NCBI GenBank assembly: GCA_029851415.1
Contig: CM056742.1
Span: 91,750,748-91,814,747, forward strand
DNA length: 64,000 nt
Direction: 5' to 3'
DNA from: Eretmocerus hayati
Lineage: Eukaryota; Arthropoda; Insecta; Hymenoptera; Aphelinidae
Each line of letters begins with the position of its first letter. Position 1 is the first letter of the stretch. The notes below the pieces were generated by a model. It saw nothing but the letters and a program-made list of their open reading frames with translations, had not been told where the DNA came from and ran no database searches. Both the position numbers and the translations under genes were made by a program. Positions 47,381-58,239 of the stretch are shown in pieces.

Positions 47381-50300
47381 TCGTCTCAGGTCGTCTTCCA
47401 CGTGAGAAGTATCGTCATCATTCCAATCGCGTCAACATCATTCTGTCAATCCTCCTTGTGGCGTCATGAATCGTCTTCTACGTGAGAGAAGTCGTCAGCT
47501 TCGAAGTACCCATTCACGAAGTGCGCATATCTCATATAAATGGTAGAGGGAACGGTATTCCAACGACTATGGATTGATTAGGTTGGAGTTCTAGCAGAGG
47601 ATGAAAGTCAAATCCCAAGCATCGTCATTTTTCCGTATATCCGCCCTTGTGTCGTCTTAAGTCTTCTTCCACGTGAGACGTGTCGTCATATATCCAAACG
47701 CCTCATCATCATTCTGTCGATTCTCCTTGTGGCGTCATGAATAGTCTTCTACGTAAGAGGAGTCGTCATAATTCTGAATGCTTGTGGCATCATAAATCGG
47801 TTTCTACGTAAAGAAGTGTCATCAGAATTCCCAACATTCTCGTGAATGTCGTATCTGTGACAGCTAAGTTATCCTAAGTGTACTTCGGTGTACTCATGCA
47901 CGAAGTAAGCATATCTCACATAAATGGTAGAGGGAACCGTATTATAGCGACTAAGGATTGATAAGGTTGAAGTTCAGGCAGAGGATGGGAGTCAAATCCC
48001 AAACATCATCATGATTTTGTATATCCGCCCTGGTGTCGTCTCAGGTCGTCTTCCACGTGAGAAGTATCGTCATGATTCCAATCGCGTCAACATCATTCTG
48101 TCAATCCTCCTTGTGGCGTCATCAATTGTCTCCTACGTAAGGGGAGTCGTCATAATTCTGAACGCTTGTGGCATCATAAATCGGTTTCTACGTAAAGAAG
48201 TGTCATCAGAATTCCCAACATTCTCGTGAATGTCGTATCTGTGACAGCGAATCTATCCTAAGTGTACTTCGGTGTACTCATGCACGAAGTGAGCATATCT
48301 CACATAAATGGTAGAGGGAACCGTATTATAGCGACTAAGGATTGATAAGGTTGAAGTTCCGGCAGAGGATGGGAGTCAAATCCCAAACATCATCATGATT
48401 TTGTATATCCGCCCTGGTGTCGTCTCAGGTCGTCTTCCACGTGAGAAGTATCGTCATGACTCCAATCGCGTCAACATCATTCTGTCAATCCTCCTTGTGG
48501 CGTCATCAATTGTCTTCTACGTAAGGGGAGTCGTCATAATTCTGAACGCTTGTGGCATCATAAATCGGTTTCTACGTGAAGAAGTGTCATCAGAATTCCC
48601 AACATTCTCGTGAATGTCGTATCTGTGACAGCTAAGTTATCCTGAGTGTACTTCGGTGTACTCATGCACGAAGTAAGCATATCTCACATAAATGGTACAG
48701 GGAACCGTATTATAGCGACTAAGGATTGATAAGGTTGAAGTTCCGGCAGAGGATGGGAGTCAAATCCCATACATCATCATGATTTTGTATATCCGCCCTG
48801 GTGTCGTCTCAGGTCGTCTTCCACGTGAGAAGTATCGTCATGATTCCAATCGCGTCAACATCATTCTGTCAATCCTCCTTGTGGCGTCATCAATTGTCTC
48901 CTACGTAAGGGGAGTCGTCATAATTCTGAACGCTTGTGGCATCATAAATCGGTTTCTACGTAAAGAAGTGTCATCAGAATTCCCAACATTCTCGTGAATG
49001 TCGTATCTGTGACAGCGAAGTTATCCTAAGTGTACTTCGGTGTACTCATGCACGAAGTGAGCATATCTCACATAAATGGTAGAGGGAACCGTATTATAGC
49101 GACTAAGGATTGATAAGGTTGAAGTTCCGGCAGAGGATGGGAGTCAAATCCCAAACATCATCATGATTTTGTATATCCGCCCTGGTGTCGTCTCAGGTCG
49201 TCTTCCACGTGAGAAGTATCGTCATGACTCCAATCGCGTCAACATCATTCTGTCAATCCTTCTTGTGGCGTCATCAATTGTCTTCTACGTAAGGGGAGTC
49301 GTCATAATTCTGAACGCTTGTGGCATCATAAATCGGTTTCTACGTGAAGAAGTGTCATCAGAATTCCCAACATTCTCGTGAATGTCGTATCTGTGACAGC
49401 TAAGTTATCCTGAGTGTACTTCGGTGTACTCATGCACGAAGTAAGCATATCTCACATAAATGGTACAGGGAACCGTATTATAGCGACTAAGGATTGATAA
49501 GGTTGAAGTTCCGGCAGAGGATGGAAGTCAAATCCCAAACATCATCATGATTTCGTATATCCGCCCTGGTGTCGTCTCAGGTCGTCTTCCACGTGAGAAG
49601 TATCGTCATGATTCCAATCGCATCAACATCATTCTGTCAATCCTCCTTGTGGCGTCATCAATTGTCTTCTACGTAAGGGGAGTCAACATAATTCTGAACG
49701 CTTGTGGCATCATAAATCGATTTCTACGTAAAGAAGTGTCATCAGGATTCCCAACATTCTCGTGAATGTCGTATCTGTGACAGCTAAGTTATCCTAAGTG
49801 TACTTCGGTGTACTCATGCACGGAGTACGCATATTTCACATAAATGGTACAGGGAACCGTATTAGAGCGACTAAGGATTGATAAGGTTGAAGTTCCGGCA
49901 GAGGATGGAAGTCAAATCCCAAACATCATCATGATTCCGTATATCCGCCCTGGTGTCGTCTCAGGTCGTCTTCCACGTGAGAAGTATCGTCATGATTCCA
50001 ATCGCGTCAACATCATTCTGTCAATCCTCCTTGTGGCGTGATAAATCGTCTTCTACGTAAGAGAAGTCTCCAGCTCCGAAGTACTCATTCACGAAGTGCG
50101 CATATCTCATATACATGGTAGAGGGAACCGTATTTTTAACGACTATGGATTGATCAGGTTGGAGTTCTGGCAGGGGATGAAAGTCAAATCCCAAGCATCA
50201 TCAATATCACGTATATCCGCCCTTGTGTCATCTTAAGTCTTCCTTCACGTGAGAAGTGTCGTCATAATTCCAAACGCGTCATCATCGTTCTGTCAATTCT

Positions 50301-53300
50301 CCTTCTGGCGTCATGAATCGTCCTCTACGTGAGAGAAGTCGTCAGCTTCGAAGTACCCATTCACGAAGTGCGCATATCTCATATAAATGGTAGAGGGAAC
50401 GGTATTCCAACGACTATGGATTGATTAGGTTGGAGTTCTGGCAGAGGATGAAAGTCAAATCCCAAGCATCGTCATTTTTCCGTATATCCGCCCTTGTGTC
50501 GTCTTAAGTCTTCTTCCACGTGAGACGTGTCGTTATATATCCAAACGCCTCATCATCATTCTGTCGATTCTCCTTGTGGCGTCATGAATAGTCTTCTACG
50601 TAAGAGGAGTCGTCATAATTCTGAACGCTTGTGGCATCATAAATCGGTTTCTACGTAAAGAAGTGTCATCAGAATTCCCAACATTCTCGTGAATGTCGTA
50701 TCTGTGACAGCTAAGTTATCCTAAGTGTACTTCGGTGGACTCATGCACGAAGTAAGCATATCTCACATAAATGGTAGAGGGAACCGTATTATAGCGACTA
50801 AGGATTGATAAGGTTGAAGTTCCGGCAGAGGATGGGAGTCAAATCCCAAACATCATCATGATTTTGTATATGCGCCCTGGTGTCGTCTCAGGTCCTCTTC
50901 CACGTGAGAAGTATCGTCATGATTCCAATCGCGTCAACATCATTCTGTCAATCCTCCTTGTGGCGTCATCAATTGTCTTCTACGTAAGGGGAGTCGTCAT
51001 AATTCTGAACGCTTGTGGCATCATAAATCGGTTTCTACGTGAAGAAGTGTCATCAGAATTCCCAACATTCTCGTGAATGTCGTATCTGTGACAGCTAAGT
51101 TATCCTGAGTGTACTTCGGTGTACTCATGCACGAAGTAAGCATATCTCACATAAATGGTACAGGGAACCGTATTATAGCGACTAAGGATTGATAAGGTTG
51201 AAGTTCCGGCAGAGGATGGAAGTCAAATCCCAAACATCATCATGATTTCGTATATCCGCCCTGGTCTCGTCTCAGGTCGTCTTCCACGTGAGAAGTATCG
51301 TCATGATTCCAATCGCGTCAACATCATTCTGTTAATCCTCCTTGTGGCGTCATAAATCGCCTTCTACGTAAGAGAAGTCGTCATAATTCTGAACGCTTGT
51401 GGCATCATAAATCGGTTTCAACGTAAAGAAGTGTCATCAGAATTCCCAACATTCTCGTGAATGTCATATCTGTAACAGCTAAGTTATCCTAAGTGTGCTC
51501 CGGTGTACTCATGCACGAAGTGAGCATATCTCACATAAATGGTACAGGGAACCGTATTATAGCGACTAAGGATTGATAAGGTTGAAGTTCCGGCAGAGGA
51601 TGGAAGTCAAATCCCAAACATCATCATGATTTCGTATATCCGCCCTGTCGTCGTCTCAGGTCGTCTTCCACGTGAGAAGTATCGTCATGATTCCAATCGC
51701 GTCAACATCATCCTGTCAATCCTCCTTGTGGCGTCATCAATTGTCTTCTACGTAAGGGGAGTCAACATAATTCTGAACGCTTGTGGCATCATAAATCGGT
51801 TTCTACGTAAAGAAGTGTCATCAGAATTCCCAACATTCTCGTGAATGTCGTATCTGTGACAGCTAAGTTATCCTAAGTGTACTTCGGTGTACTCATGCAC
51901 GAAGTAAGCATATTCCACATAAATGGTACAGGGAACCGTATTATAGCGACTAAGGATTGATAAGGTTGAAGTTCCGGCAGAGGATGGAATTCAAATCCCA
52001 AACATCATCATGATTCCGTATATCCGCCCTGGTGTCGTCTCAGGTCGTCTTCCACGTGAGAAGTATCGTCATGATTCCAATCGCGTCAACATCATTCTGT
52101 CAATCCTCCTTGTGGCGTCATGAATCGTCTTCTACGTAAGAGAAGTCTCCAGCTCCGAAGTACTCATTCACGAAGTGCGCATATCTCATATACATGGTAG
52201 AGGGAACCGTATTTTTAACGACTATGGATTGATCATGTTGGAGTTCTGGCAGGGGATGAAAGTCAAATCCCAAGCATCATCAATATCACGTATATCCGCC
52301 CTTGTGTTATCTTAAGTCTTCCTTCACGTGAGAAGTGTCGTCATAATTCCAAACGCGTCATCATCGTTCTGTCAATTCTCCTTGTGGCGTCATGAATCGT
52401 CCTCTACGTAAGAGGAGTCGTCATAATCCTAAACGTTTGTGGCATCATGAATCGGTTTCTACGTGAAAAAGTGTCATTATAATTCCCAACATCTTTGTGA
52501 ATGTCGTACCTGTGACAGCTGAGTCATCCCAGGTGTGCTTCGGTGTACTAATGCATGAAGTGCGCATATCTCATATAAGTGGTAGAGGAAACCGTAGTTT
52601 CAACGATTATGGGTCGATAAGGTTGGAGTTCCGGCAGAGGATGGAAGTCAAATCCCAAGCATCATCATTATTCCATATATCCACCCTGGTGTCGTCTCAA
52701 GTCCTCTTCCACGTGAGAAGTATCATCATGATTCCAAACGCGTCAACATCATTCTGTCGATTCTCCTTGTGGCGTCATGAATCGTCTTCTACGTAACAGG
52801 AGTCGTCAGCTTCGAAGTACTCATGCACGGAGTGCGCATATTTCATATGAATGGTAGAGGAAACCATATTTTCACGTCTATGGATTCATTGGGTTGAAGT
52901 TCTGGCAGAGGATGAAAGTCAAATCCCAAGCATCATCATTATTCCGTATTTCCGCCCTTGTGTTGTGTTAAGTCATCTCCCACGTGAGAAGTGTCGTCAT
53001 AATTCCAAACGCGTCATAATCATTCTGTCAATTCTTCTCGTGGCGTCATCAATTGTCTTCTACGTAAGTGGAGTCGTCATGATTCTGAACGCTTGTGGCA
53101 TCATAAATCGGTTTCTACGTGAAGAAGTGTCATCAGAATTCCCAACATTCTCGTGAATGTCCTATCTGTGACAGCTAAGTTATCCTAAGTGTGCTCCGGT
53201 GTACTCATGCACGAAGTGAGCATATCTCACATGAATGGTACAGGGAACCGTATTATAGCGACTAAGGATTGATAAGGTTGAAGTTCCGGCAGGGGATGGA

Positions 53301-55382
53301 AGTCAAATCCCAAACATCATCATGATTTCGTATATCCGCCCTGGTGTCGTCTCAGGTCGTCTTCCACGTGAGAAGTATCGTCATGATTCCAATCGCGTCA
53401 ACATCATTCTGTCAATCCTCCTTGTGGCGTGATCAATTGTCTTCTACGTAAGGGGAGTCGTCATAATTCTGAACGCTTGTGGCATCATAAATCGGTTTCT
53501 ACGTAAAGAAGTGTCATCAGAATCCCCAACATTCTCGTGAATGTCGTATCTGTGACAGCTAAGTTATCCTAAGTGTACTTCGGTGTACTCATGCACGAAG
53601 TAAGCATATTTCACATAAATGGTACAGGGAACCGTATTATAGCGACTAAGAATTGATAAGGTTGAAGTTCCGGCAGAGGATGAAAGTCAAATCCCAAACA
53701 TCATCATGATTCCGTATATCCGCCCTGGTGTCGTCTCAGGTCGTCTTCCACGTGAGAAGTATCGTCATGATTCCAATCGCGTCAACATCATTCTGTCAAT
53801 CTCCTTGTGGCGTCATAAATCGTCTTCTACGTAAGAGAAGTCGTCAGCTCCGAAGTACTCATTCACCAAGTGCGCATATCTCATAATTTTTGACGAGTAT
53901 GGATTGATCAGGTTGGAGTTCTGGCAGGGGATGAAAGTCAAATCCCAAGCATCATCAATATCACGTATATCCGCCCTTGTGTCATCTTAAGTCTTCCTTC
54001 ACGTGAGAAGTGTCGTCATAATTCCAAACGCGTCATCATTGTTCTGTCAATTCTCCTTGTGGCGTCATGAATCGTCCTCTACGTAAGAGGAGTCGTCATA
54101 ATCCTAAACGTTTGTGGCATCATGAATCGGTTTCTACGTGAAAAAGTGTCATTATAATTCCCAACATCTTTGTGAATGTCGTACCTGTGACAGCTGAGTC
54201 ATCCCAAGTGTGCTTCGGTGTACTAATGCATGAAGTGCGCATATCTCATATAAGTGGTAGAGGAAACCGTAGTTTCAACGATTATGGGTCGATAAGGTTG
54301 GAGTTCCGGCAGAGGATGGAAGTCAAATCCCAAGCATCATCATTATTCCATATATCCACCCTGGTGTCGTCTCAAGTCCTCTTCCACGTGAGAAGTATCA
54401 TCATGATTCCAAACGCGTCAACATCATTCTGTCGATTCTCCTTTTGGCGTCATGAATCGTCTTCTACGTAACAGGAGTCGTCAGCTTCGAAGTACTCATG
54501 CACGGAGTGCGCATATTTCATATGAATGGTAGAGGAAACCATATTTTAACGTCTATGGATTCATTGGGTTGAAGTTCTGGCAGAGGATGAAAGTCAAATC
54601 CCAAGCATCATCATTATTCCGTATTTCCGCCCTTGTGTTGTGTTAAGTCATCTTCCACGTGAGAAAAGTCGTCATAATTCCAAACGCGTCATAATCATTC
54701 TGTCAATTCTTCTTGTGGCGTCATCAATTGTCTTCTACGTAAGGGGAGTCGTCATAATTCTTAACGCTTGTGGCATCATAAATCGGTTTCTACGTAAAGA
54801 AGTGTCATCAGAATTCCCAACATTCTCGTCAATGTCGTATCTGTGACAGCTAAGTTATCGTAAGTGTACTTCGGTGTACTCATGCACGAAGTAAGCATAT
54901 TTCACATAAATGGTACAGGGAACCGTATTATAGCGACTAAGGATTGATAAGGTTGAAGTTCCGGCAGAGGATGGAAGTCAAATCCCAAACATCATCATGA
55001 TTCCGTATATCCGCCCTGGTGTCGTCTCAGGTCGTCTTCCACGTGAGAAGTATCGTCATGATTCCAATCGCGTCAACATCATTCTGTCAATCCTCCTTGT
55101 GTCGTCATGAATCGTCTTCTACGTAAGAGAAGTCGTCAGCTCCGAAGTACTCATTCACGAAGTGCGCATATCTCATAATTTTTAACGACTATGGATTGAT
55201 CAGGTTGGAGTTCTGGCAGGGGATGAAAGTCAAATCCCAAGCATCATCAATATCACGTATATCCGCCCTTGTGTCATCTTAAGTCTTCCTTCACGTGAGA
55301 AGTGTCGTCATAATTCCAAACGCGTCATCATCGTTCTGTCAATTCTCCTTGTGGCGTCATGAATCGTCCTCTACGTAAGAGG
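47380..55382 (+). repeat. Satellite block repeating the 28-34 kb part of the array
   Basis: Landmarks at 28582, 29350, 31044, 31915 and 33590 have partners at 48011, 49547, 51626, 52497 and 54172, offsets of 19.4-20.6 kb that grow as 384-bp monomers are added (four in a row at 48011-49547). The right end is cut within a monomer at CTACGTAAGAGG by the LTR retrotransposon. Confidence 0.75.
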
Positions 55383-56786
55383 TGCAACGTGGACGTTGCA
55401 GCACGCTTTTCGTCTCCTCTCGTTAAACTCTCGTCGTCACCTCGGGCCAAGTAAATCAAGGTCTGATTTTCGTGTGTTATACTTTTTTGTTGAGGTGCCC
55501 GAGGTGACGAGAAGGAGACGACAACGACGTTTCAAACGGGCTGATGGCTCCCGCCACCAGCGTGGTGGCAGCACCTTCCAGCCCACCGAGTCGGACGGCG
55601 TGGCGCTCGCGCGGGCAAGAGGAAACCGCGCTGCGCGTCGCCGGCCGGCAATCTTGGGATGGCTGCCGGCCTAGATAGACCTCCCTGTAGATCGTGCCCT
55701 TAAATTCGCCGCGTGCTCCAGGAGTTTGACCCAGTATGGGTCCAGTGATCGCGCCGCGGGTGAACCAGGAGTTTGTGCGTGTGTGAACAAGGTGTGAGTG
55801 CCAAGACTTGTGCCAGCATCTGCTGGCACGTGGCCCCTCACACGACCACATCTCGCCCAGGGTGCCCAGCTTTGGAGGGTGACCCGGTTTGGGCTCGAGA
55901 GAGGGAGAGAGAGCTGCAGCAGTGCAGTCAAGTGGCCCCAGCAGCAGAGCAGCAACAGCGCAGCAGTAGCGCTATCATCAGTGTGCGTCCAGACGACGTC
56001 GACCGCGGTGAGTGGTATTGCGTTTTCCCCCGGGTGCATCCACCCACATCGTGACCCCCCCGGGCGGAGAGTCGTGTCCAGGGCTACCGGGTGGCCTATT
56101 TCCCAGCTCGCGACGCGGTGTGTCCCTCTTGTCCGCCGACTCATCGCGTCGCAACCGTGCTCCTCCAACTCCCCGTGCCAATTTCGCATGCACGTCTTGG
56201 CCATGCTGAGCCACGCGGGTCGTTATAGCGGCCATTTTGTGTCATCACTCTGACTTCCGGAGACGAAGGCGCGGAGAGTTGGAGAGGGACGGGCCCGCCG
56301 GCTGGTGAAATAGCTCCCACCCCTCGCGTTAGCTCCGCCCACAATGTATATGGGTGATTCCGCCGAAACAGTGCAGTGAATCATTTCGAGTCAATGTACG
56401 TGGGTGTTTCCGCTGTAAAGTGACTTTTTGATATTGTGATTTTCTGTGAGTTATTGGACAAATGAACGATTTGATGACAGTTTTCGCCACAGATGGCGTT
56501 GTAAATAGGTTTATCGACCTGCGAGTCGGGAAATGCGATTTCTAATAGCAATAAATCCGTTTATATTTTTCTGAATGTTGAGAGTGATCATTTGTGTCGA
56601 TCGAATTCTACCAGTGTCCGCAGAATACATTCGCGTTTTTCAGGTGCTCCCAACTTGCCCCACTGTCCCGCCCTTCGTGGCGCGGGGTGCCTGGCCCTGA
56701 CCTGATCCGGCCCAAATAAATGAGGTAGCGTTGGGTGGGTTTAGCATTTCAGGAAATTTCCCCCTGCTGATGCCCACCACGTTACA
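55383..56786 (+). repeat. 5' LTR, 1404 bp
   Basis: It starts TGCAACGTGG and ends CCACGTTACA (56777-56786), an imperfect 10-bp terminal inverted repeat with TG and CA ends. The primer site begins at the next base. The first 18 bp are themselves a hairpin (TGCAACGT, GG, ACGTTGCA). A second stem pairs CGTCACCTCGGG (about 55435-55446) with CCCGAGGTGACG (55497-55508). The middle (55540-56340) is GC- and CpG-rich, unlike the satellite. Possible poly(A) signals lie at 56550 and 56715. Frames inside the LTR on both strands are probably by-products of the GC-rich composition. Confidence 0.88.
56550..56555 (+). promoter_or_regulatory. Candidate poly(A) signal in the 5' LTR
   Basis: AATAAA at 56550, with a second AATAAA at 56715. 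Either could define the R/U5 border of the LTR. A TATA-like TGTATATGGG lies near 56345 and could be the core promoter, but I cannot decide the start site. Confidence 0.45.
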
Positions 56787-56804
56787 TGGCGATCCTGCCA
56801 GGAT
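56787..56804 (+). other. Primer-binding site, tRNA-Arg(ACG)
   Basis: TGGCGATCCTGCCAGGAT begins immediately after the LTR. The first 17 bases are the exact complement of the 3' end of insect tRNA-Arg(ACG), including the added CCA, as I remember that tRNA. It sets the orientation of the element and confirms the LTR end. Confidence 0.88.
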
Positions 56805-57050
56805 CACGGTTGACGCCCGGGAGCGTCCGGAACGTAGCTGCGGACACTGCGCGAGCGCGTGAGAGCATCGACGTGATACTGCGCGGATTTAGAGTGAATG
56901 TCGGGCCCTCGGTGTATGCCGATGATATAAAATTATTCGCGTGCGAACCTTCGCGCTTACTCCCGAACACTCTGTGTCAACGGATGACATCGACCCCCGC
57001 TCCCATAGTGCCGCGCATTCGCCCCCGTTCGCACTCAGTGACCCGTTTGC
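56805..57050 (+). other. Leader between primer site and tandem array
   Basis: This is 5' untranslated sequence of the element. Short frames on both strands have no motif, and I see no gag-like start here. Confidence 0.5.
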
Positions 57051-57600
57051 AAAATACCCCGCCGTGTGGGTATTCGATTGAAAGCTCTTGATGAGTACTC
57101 TTCGTGACACGAGAGGGCGCTCCGCTATTGTAGCGCACACCAGCGCCACCTGGCACGCGAGCTCCCTATTGACGCGAAACCCACCGTGTGGGTACTCGTT
57201 GAACCCGTCTCGGCGAGTACTATTCGGACCGCTAGGGGGCGCTCCGCCATCGCCGCGCACACCAGCGCCACCTGGCGCACGAGCTCCCTATTGACGCGAA
57301 ACCCTCCGTGTGGGTACTCGTTGGAAACCTCTCGGCGAGTACTCTCCGTACCGCTAGAGGGCGCTCCGCCATCGTCGCGCACACTAGCGCCACCACGCGC
57401 GCGAGTTTCTCTTTGGAACAACACCCGTCGTGTGGGTACTGGTTGGATAGCTCTTGAGGAGTACTTCACGGTCCGCCACAGGGGGCAGCACTGCCGCTTC
57501 ACCCTTCGGCGCCATTGACCTCCGGGGGATCCGACTAATATTTACCCCGCCATGTGGGTACTCGAACTGAAGCTCGTGAAGCACCTGTATCGGTAGTCGT
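57051..57600 (+). repeat. 122-bp tandem repeat, 5 copies, in the retroelement leader
   Basis: The word GTGTGGGTACTCG (or a close variant) recurs at 57064, 57186, 57308, 57430 and 57552, a constant spacing of 122 bp. Central copies contain a GTACTCG/CGAGTAC stem, then CCGCTAGRGGGCGCTCCGCC, then GCGCACACCAGCGCCACC. Spacing is constant while the sequence varies, most in the first and last copies. The array precedes the only large ORF. Confidence 0.88.
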
Positions 57601-57745
57601 TTCCGTTTTGACGTCGAATGAAATCTCACTGATTTTTCGCCGATTACGTGACTGAACCACGCGATTCAATTTCTGCTAATTTGCTCGTTGCGATAAGCGT
57701 TGCGATCCATTTGTTCCATCGATTAAACCGGTAGAGGGCGTCTCC
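57105..57745. promoter_or_regulatory. Cluster of CTCF-like motifs
   Basis: Plus-strand matches to the animal CTCF core are CGAGAGGGCGCTCC (near 57110), CCGCTAGGGGGCGCTCC (57229), CCGCTAGAGGGCGCTCC (57351), CCACAGGGGGCAGCAC (near 57476) and CCGGTAGAGGGCGTC (57728). Minus-strand matches (GCCAGGTGGCGCTGG type) lie near 57141-57155 and 57263-57278, with a weaker one near 57384. Plus and minus motifs alternate, about 20-35 bp apart, inside the 122-bp units. Binding is inferred from motif similarity only. Confidence 0.5.
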
Positions 57746-58239
57746 GAAATTCCGATTTCGTTTTGGGGGCAAAATGCTTCGGAGCTTTCGGGTTTTCGGA
57801 CTATTCCCTGTAGAATCTGCACAACTCTCATCGGATAGATCAGCGGAACATGCTCTCACATCGCGAAGCAAGTGCGAGCAATGCATGAAATCGTGGGGCA
57901 CTGTTCGACTCGCGCGGGATAACTCGAGGAGCTGGAACGTTCCCATACCAAATGCGGACATCTGCGAAGGATACACGACTCTCCGTCCCCATCTGATTAC
58001 ATTGCATGCCATTGTAGTAATAGTAGAGTGAATAGGGGAGGAAGGGGACTCGCACATCCTTATCCTTGCCCATTTTCCTAAAATTTTCCGTCGAGGATTC
58101 AAAACCTCAACAAGGAGTCCGCCGAGACAATCGTCTCATCAGGGTCCGCCAGTGGGTTTGGGTATCCGCCTATCTCATCGAGAGAGTAACTACCCTATCT
58201 ATCCCGTGGCAAGTTGAACGTCGCCGCGTAGGCATCAAG
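57746..58239 (+). other. Leader upstream of the SAP-like ORF
   Basis: The frame of the ORF is open upstream to 58066 but begins there only at TTG. No ATG in that frame precedes 58240, so this part is probably untranslated, or holds a spliced-in start that cannot be seen. It contains the first members of the TCCGCC word series (58118, 58145, 58163). Confidence 0.5.

Larger units (their letters stand above)
14740..55382 (+). repeat. Satellite array, 384-bp and 271-bp monomers, about 40.6 kb
   Basis: The whole interval is one satellite family in a single orientation. Landmarks recurring in each monomer are CTCATGCACGAAGT, GAACCGTATT, TTCCGGCAGAGGATGGAAGT, CGTATATCCGCCCT, CTTCCACGTGAGAAG, CTCCTTGTGGCGTCAT and TCTACGTAAG. 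The long monomer is 384 bp, as shown by exact recurrences at 28582, 28966 and 29350 and at 48011, 48395, 48779, 49163 and 49547. The short form is 271 bp (17329 to 17600). It lacks a 113-bp part running from GTCGTCA, through TGACAGCTAAGTTATCC, to the CTTCGGTGTACTCATG block. The array length implies on the order of 120 monomers. It continues to the LTR insertion at 55383. Confidence 0.95.

Noticed and set aside
15483..54846. Dozens of plus-strand ORFs of 60-101 codons with repeated text such as LPREKYRHDSNRV or VVPVTAESSQVCFGVL
   Set aside because: They are translations of the 384/271-bp satellite. Stops recur in every monomer, many begin only at TTG or GTG, and the frame is disrupted whenever a 271-bp monomer intervenes. 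Similar length reflects a monomer length divisible by three, not selection.
14740..55382. CRISPR-like or gene-cluster reading of the repeated array
   Set aside because: Repeats are hundreds of bases long, directly adjacent with no unique spacers, and the genome is eukaryotic.
14740..55382. tRNA- or SINE-like B-box words (GGTTGAAGTTCC, GTCAAATCCC) in each monomer
   Set aside because: They do not match the B-box consensus well, no A-box lies at the right distance, and no cloverleaf can be formed.
55396..57518. ORFs of 62-177 codons on both strands in the 5' LTR and leader
   Set aside because: The region is GC-rich, which lengthens chance frames. They overlap each other on both strands, lack motifs, and the repeated ones follow the 122-bp DNA repeat.
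58066..58239. N-terminal extension of the SAP-like protein by 58 residues
   Set aside because: It would need a TTG start; the first ATG is at 58240 and has a good context. A spliced upstream start cannot be excluded.
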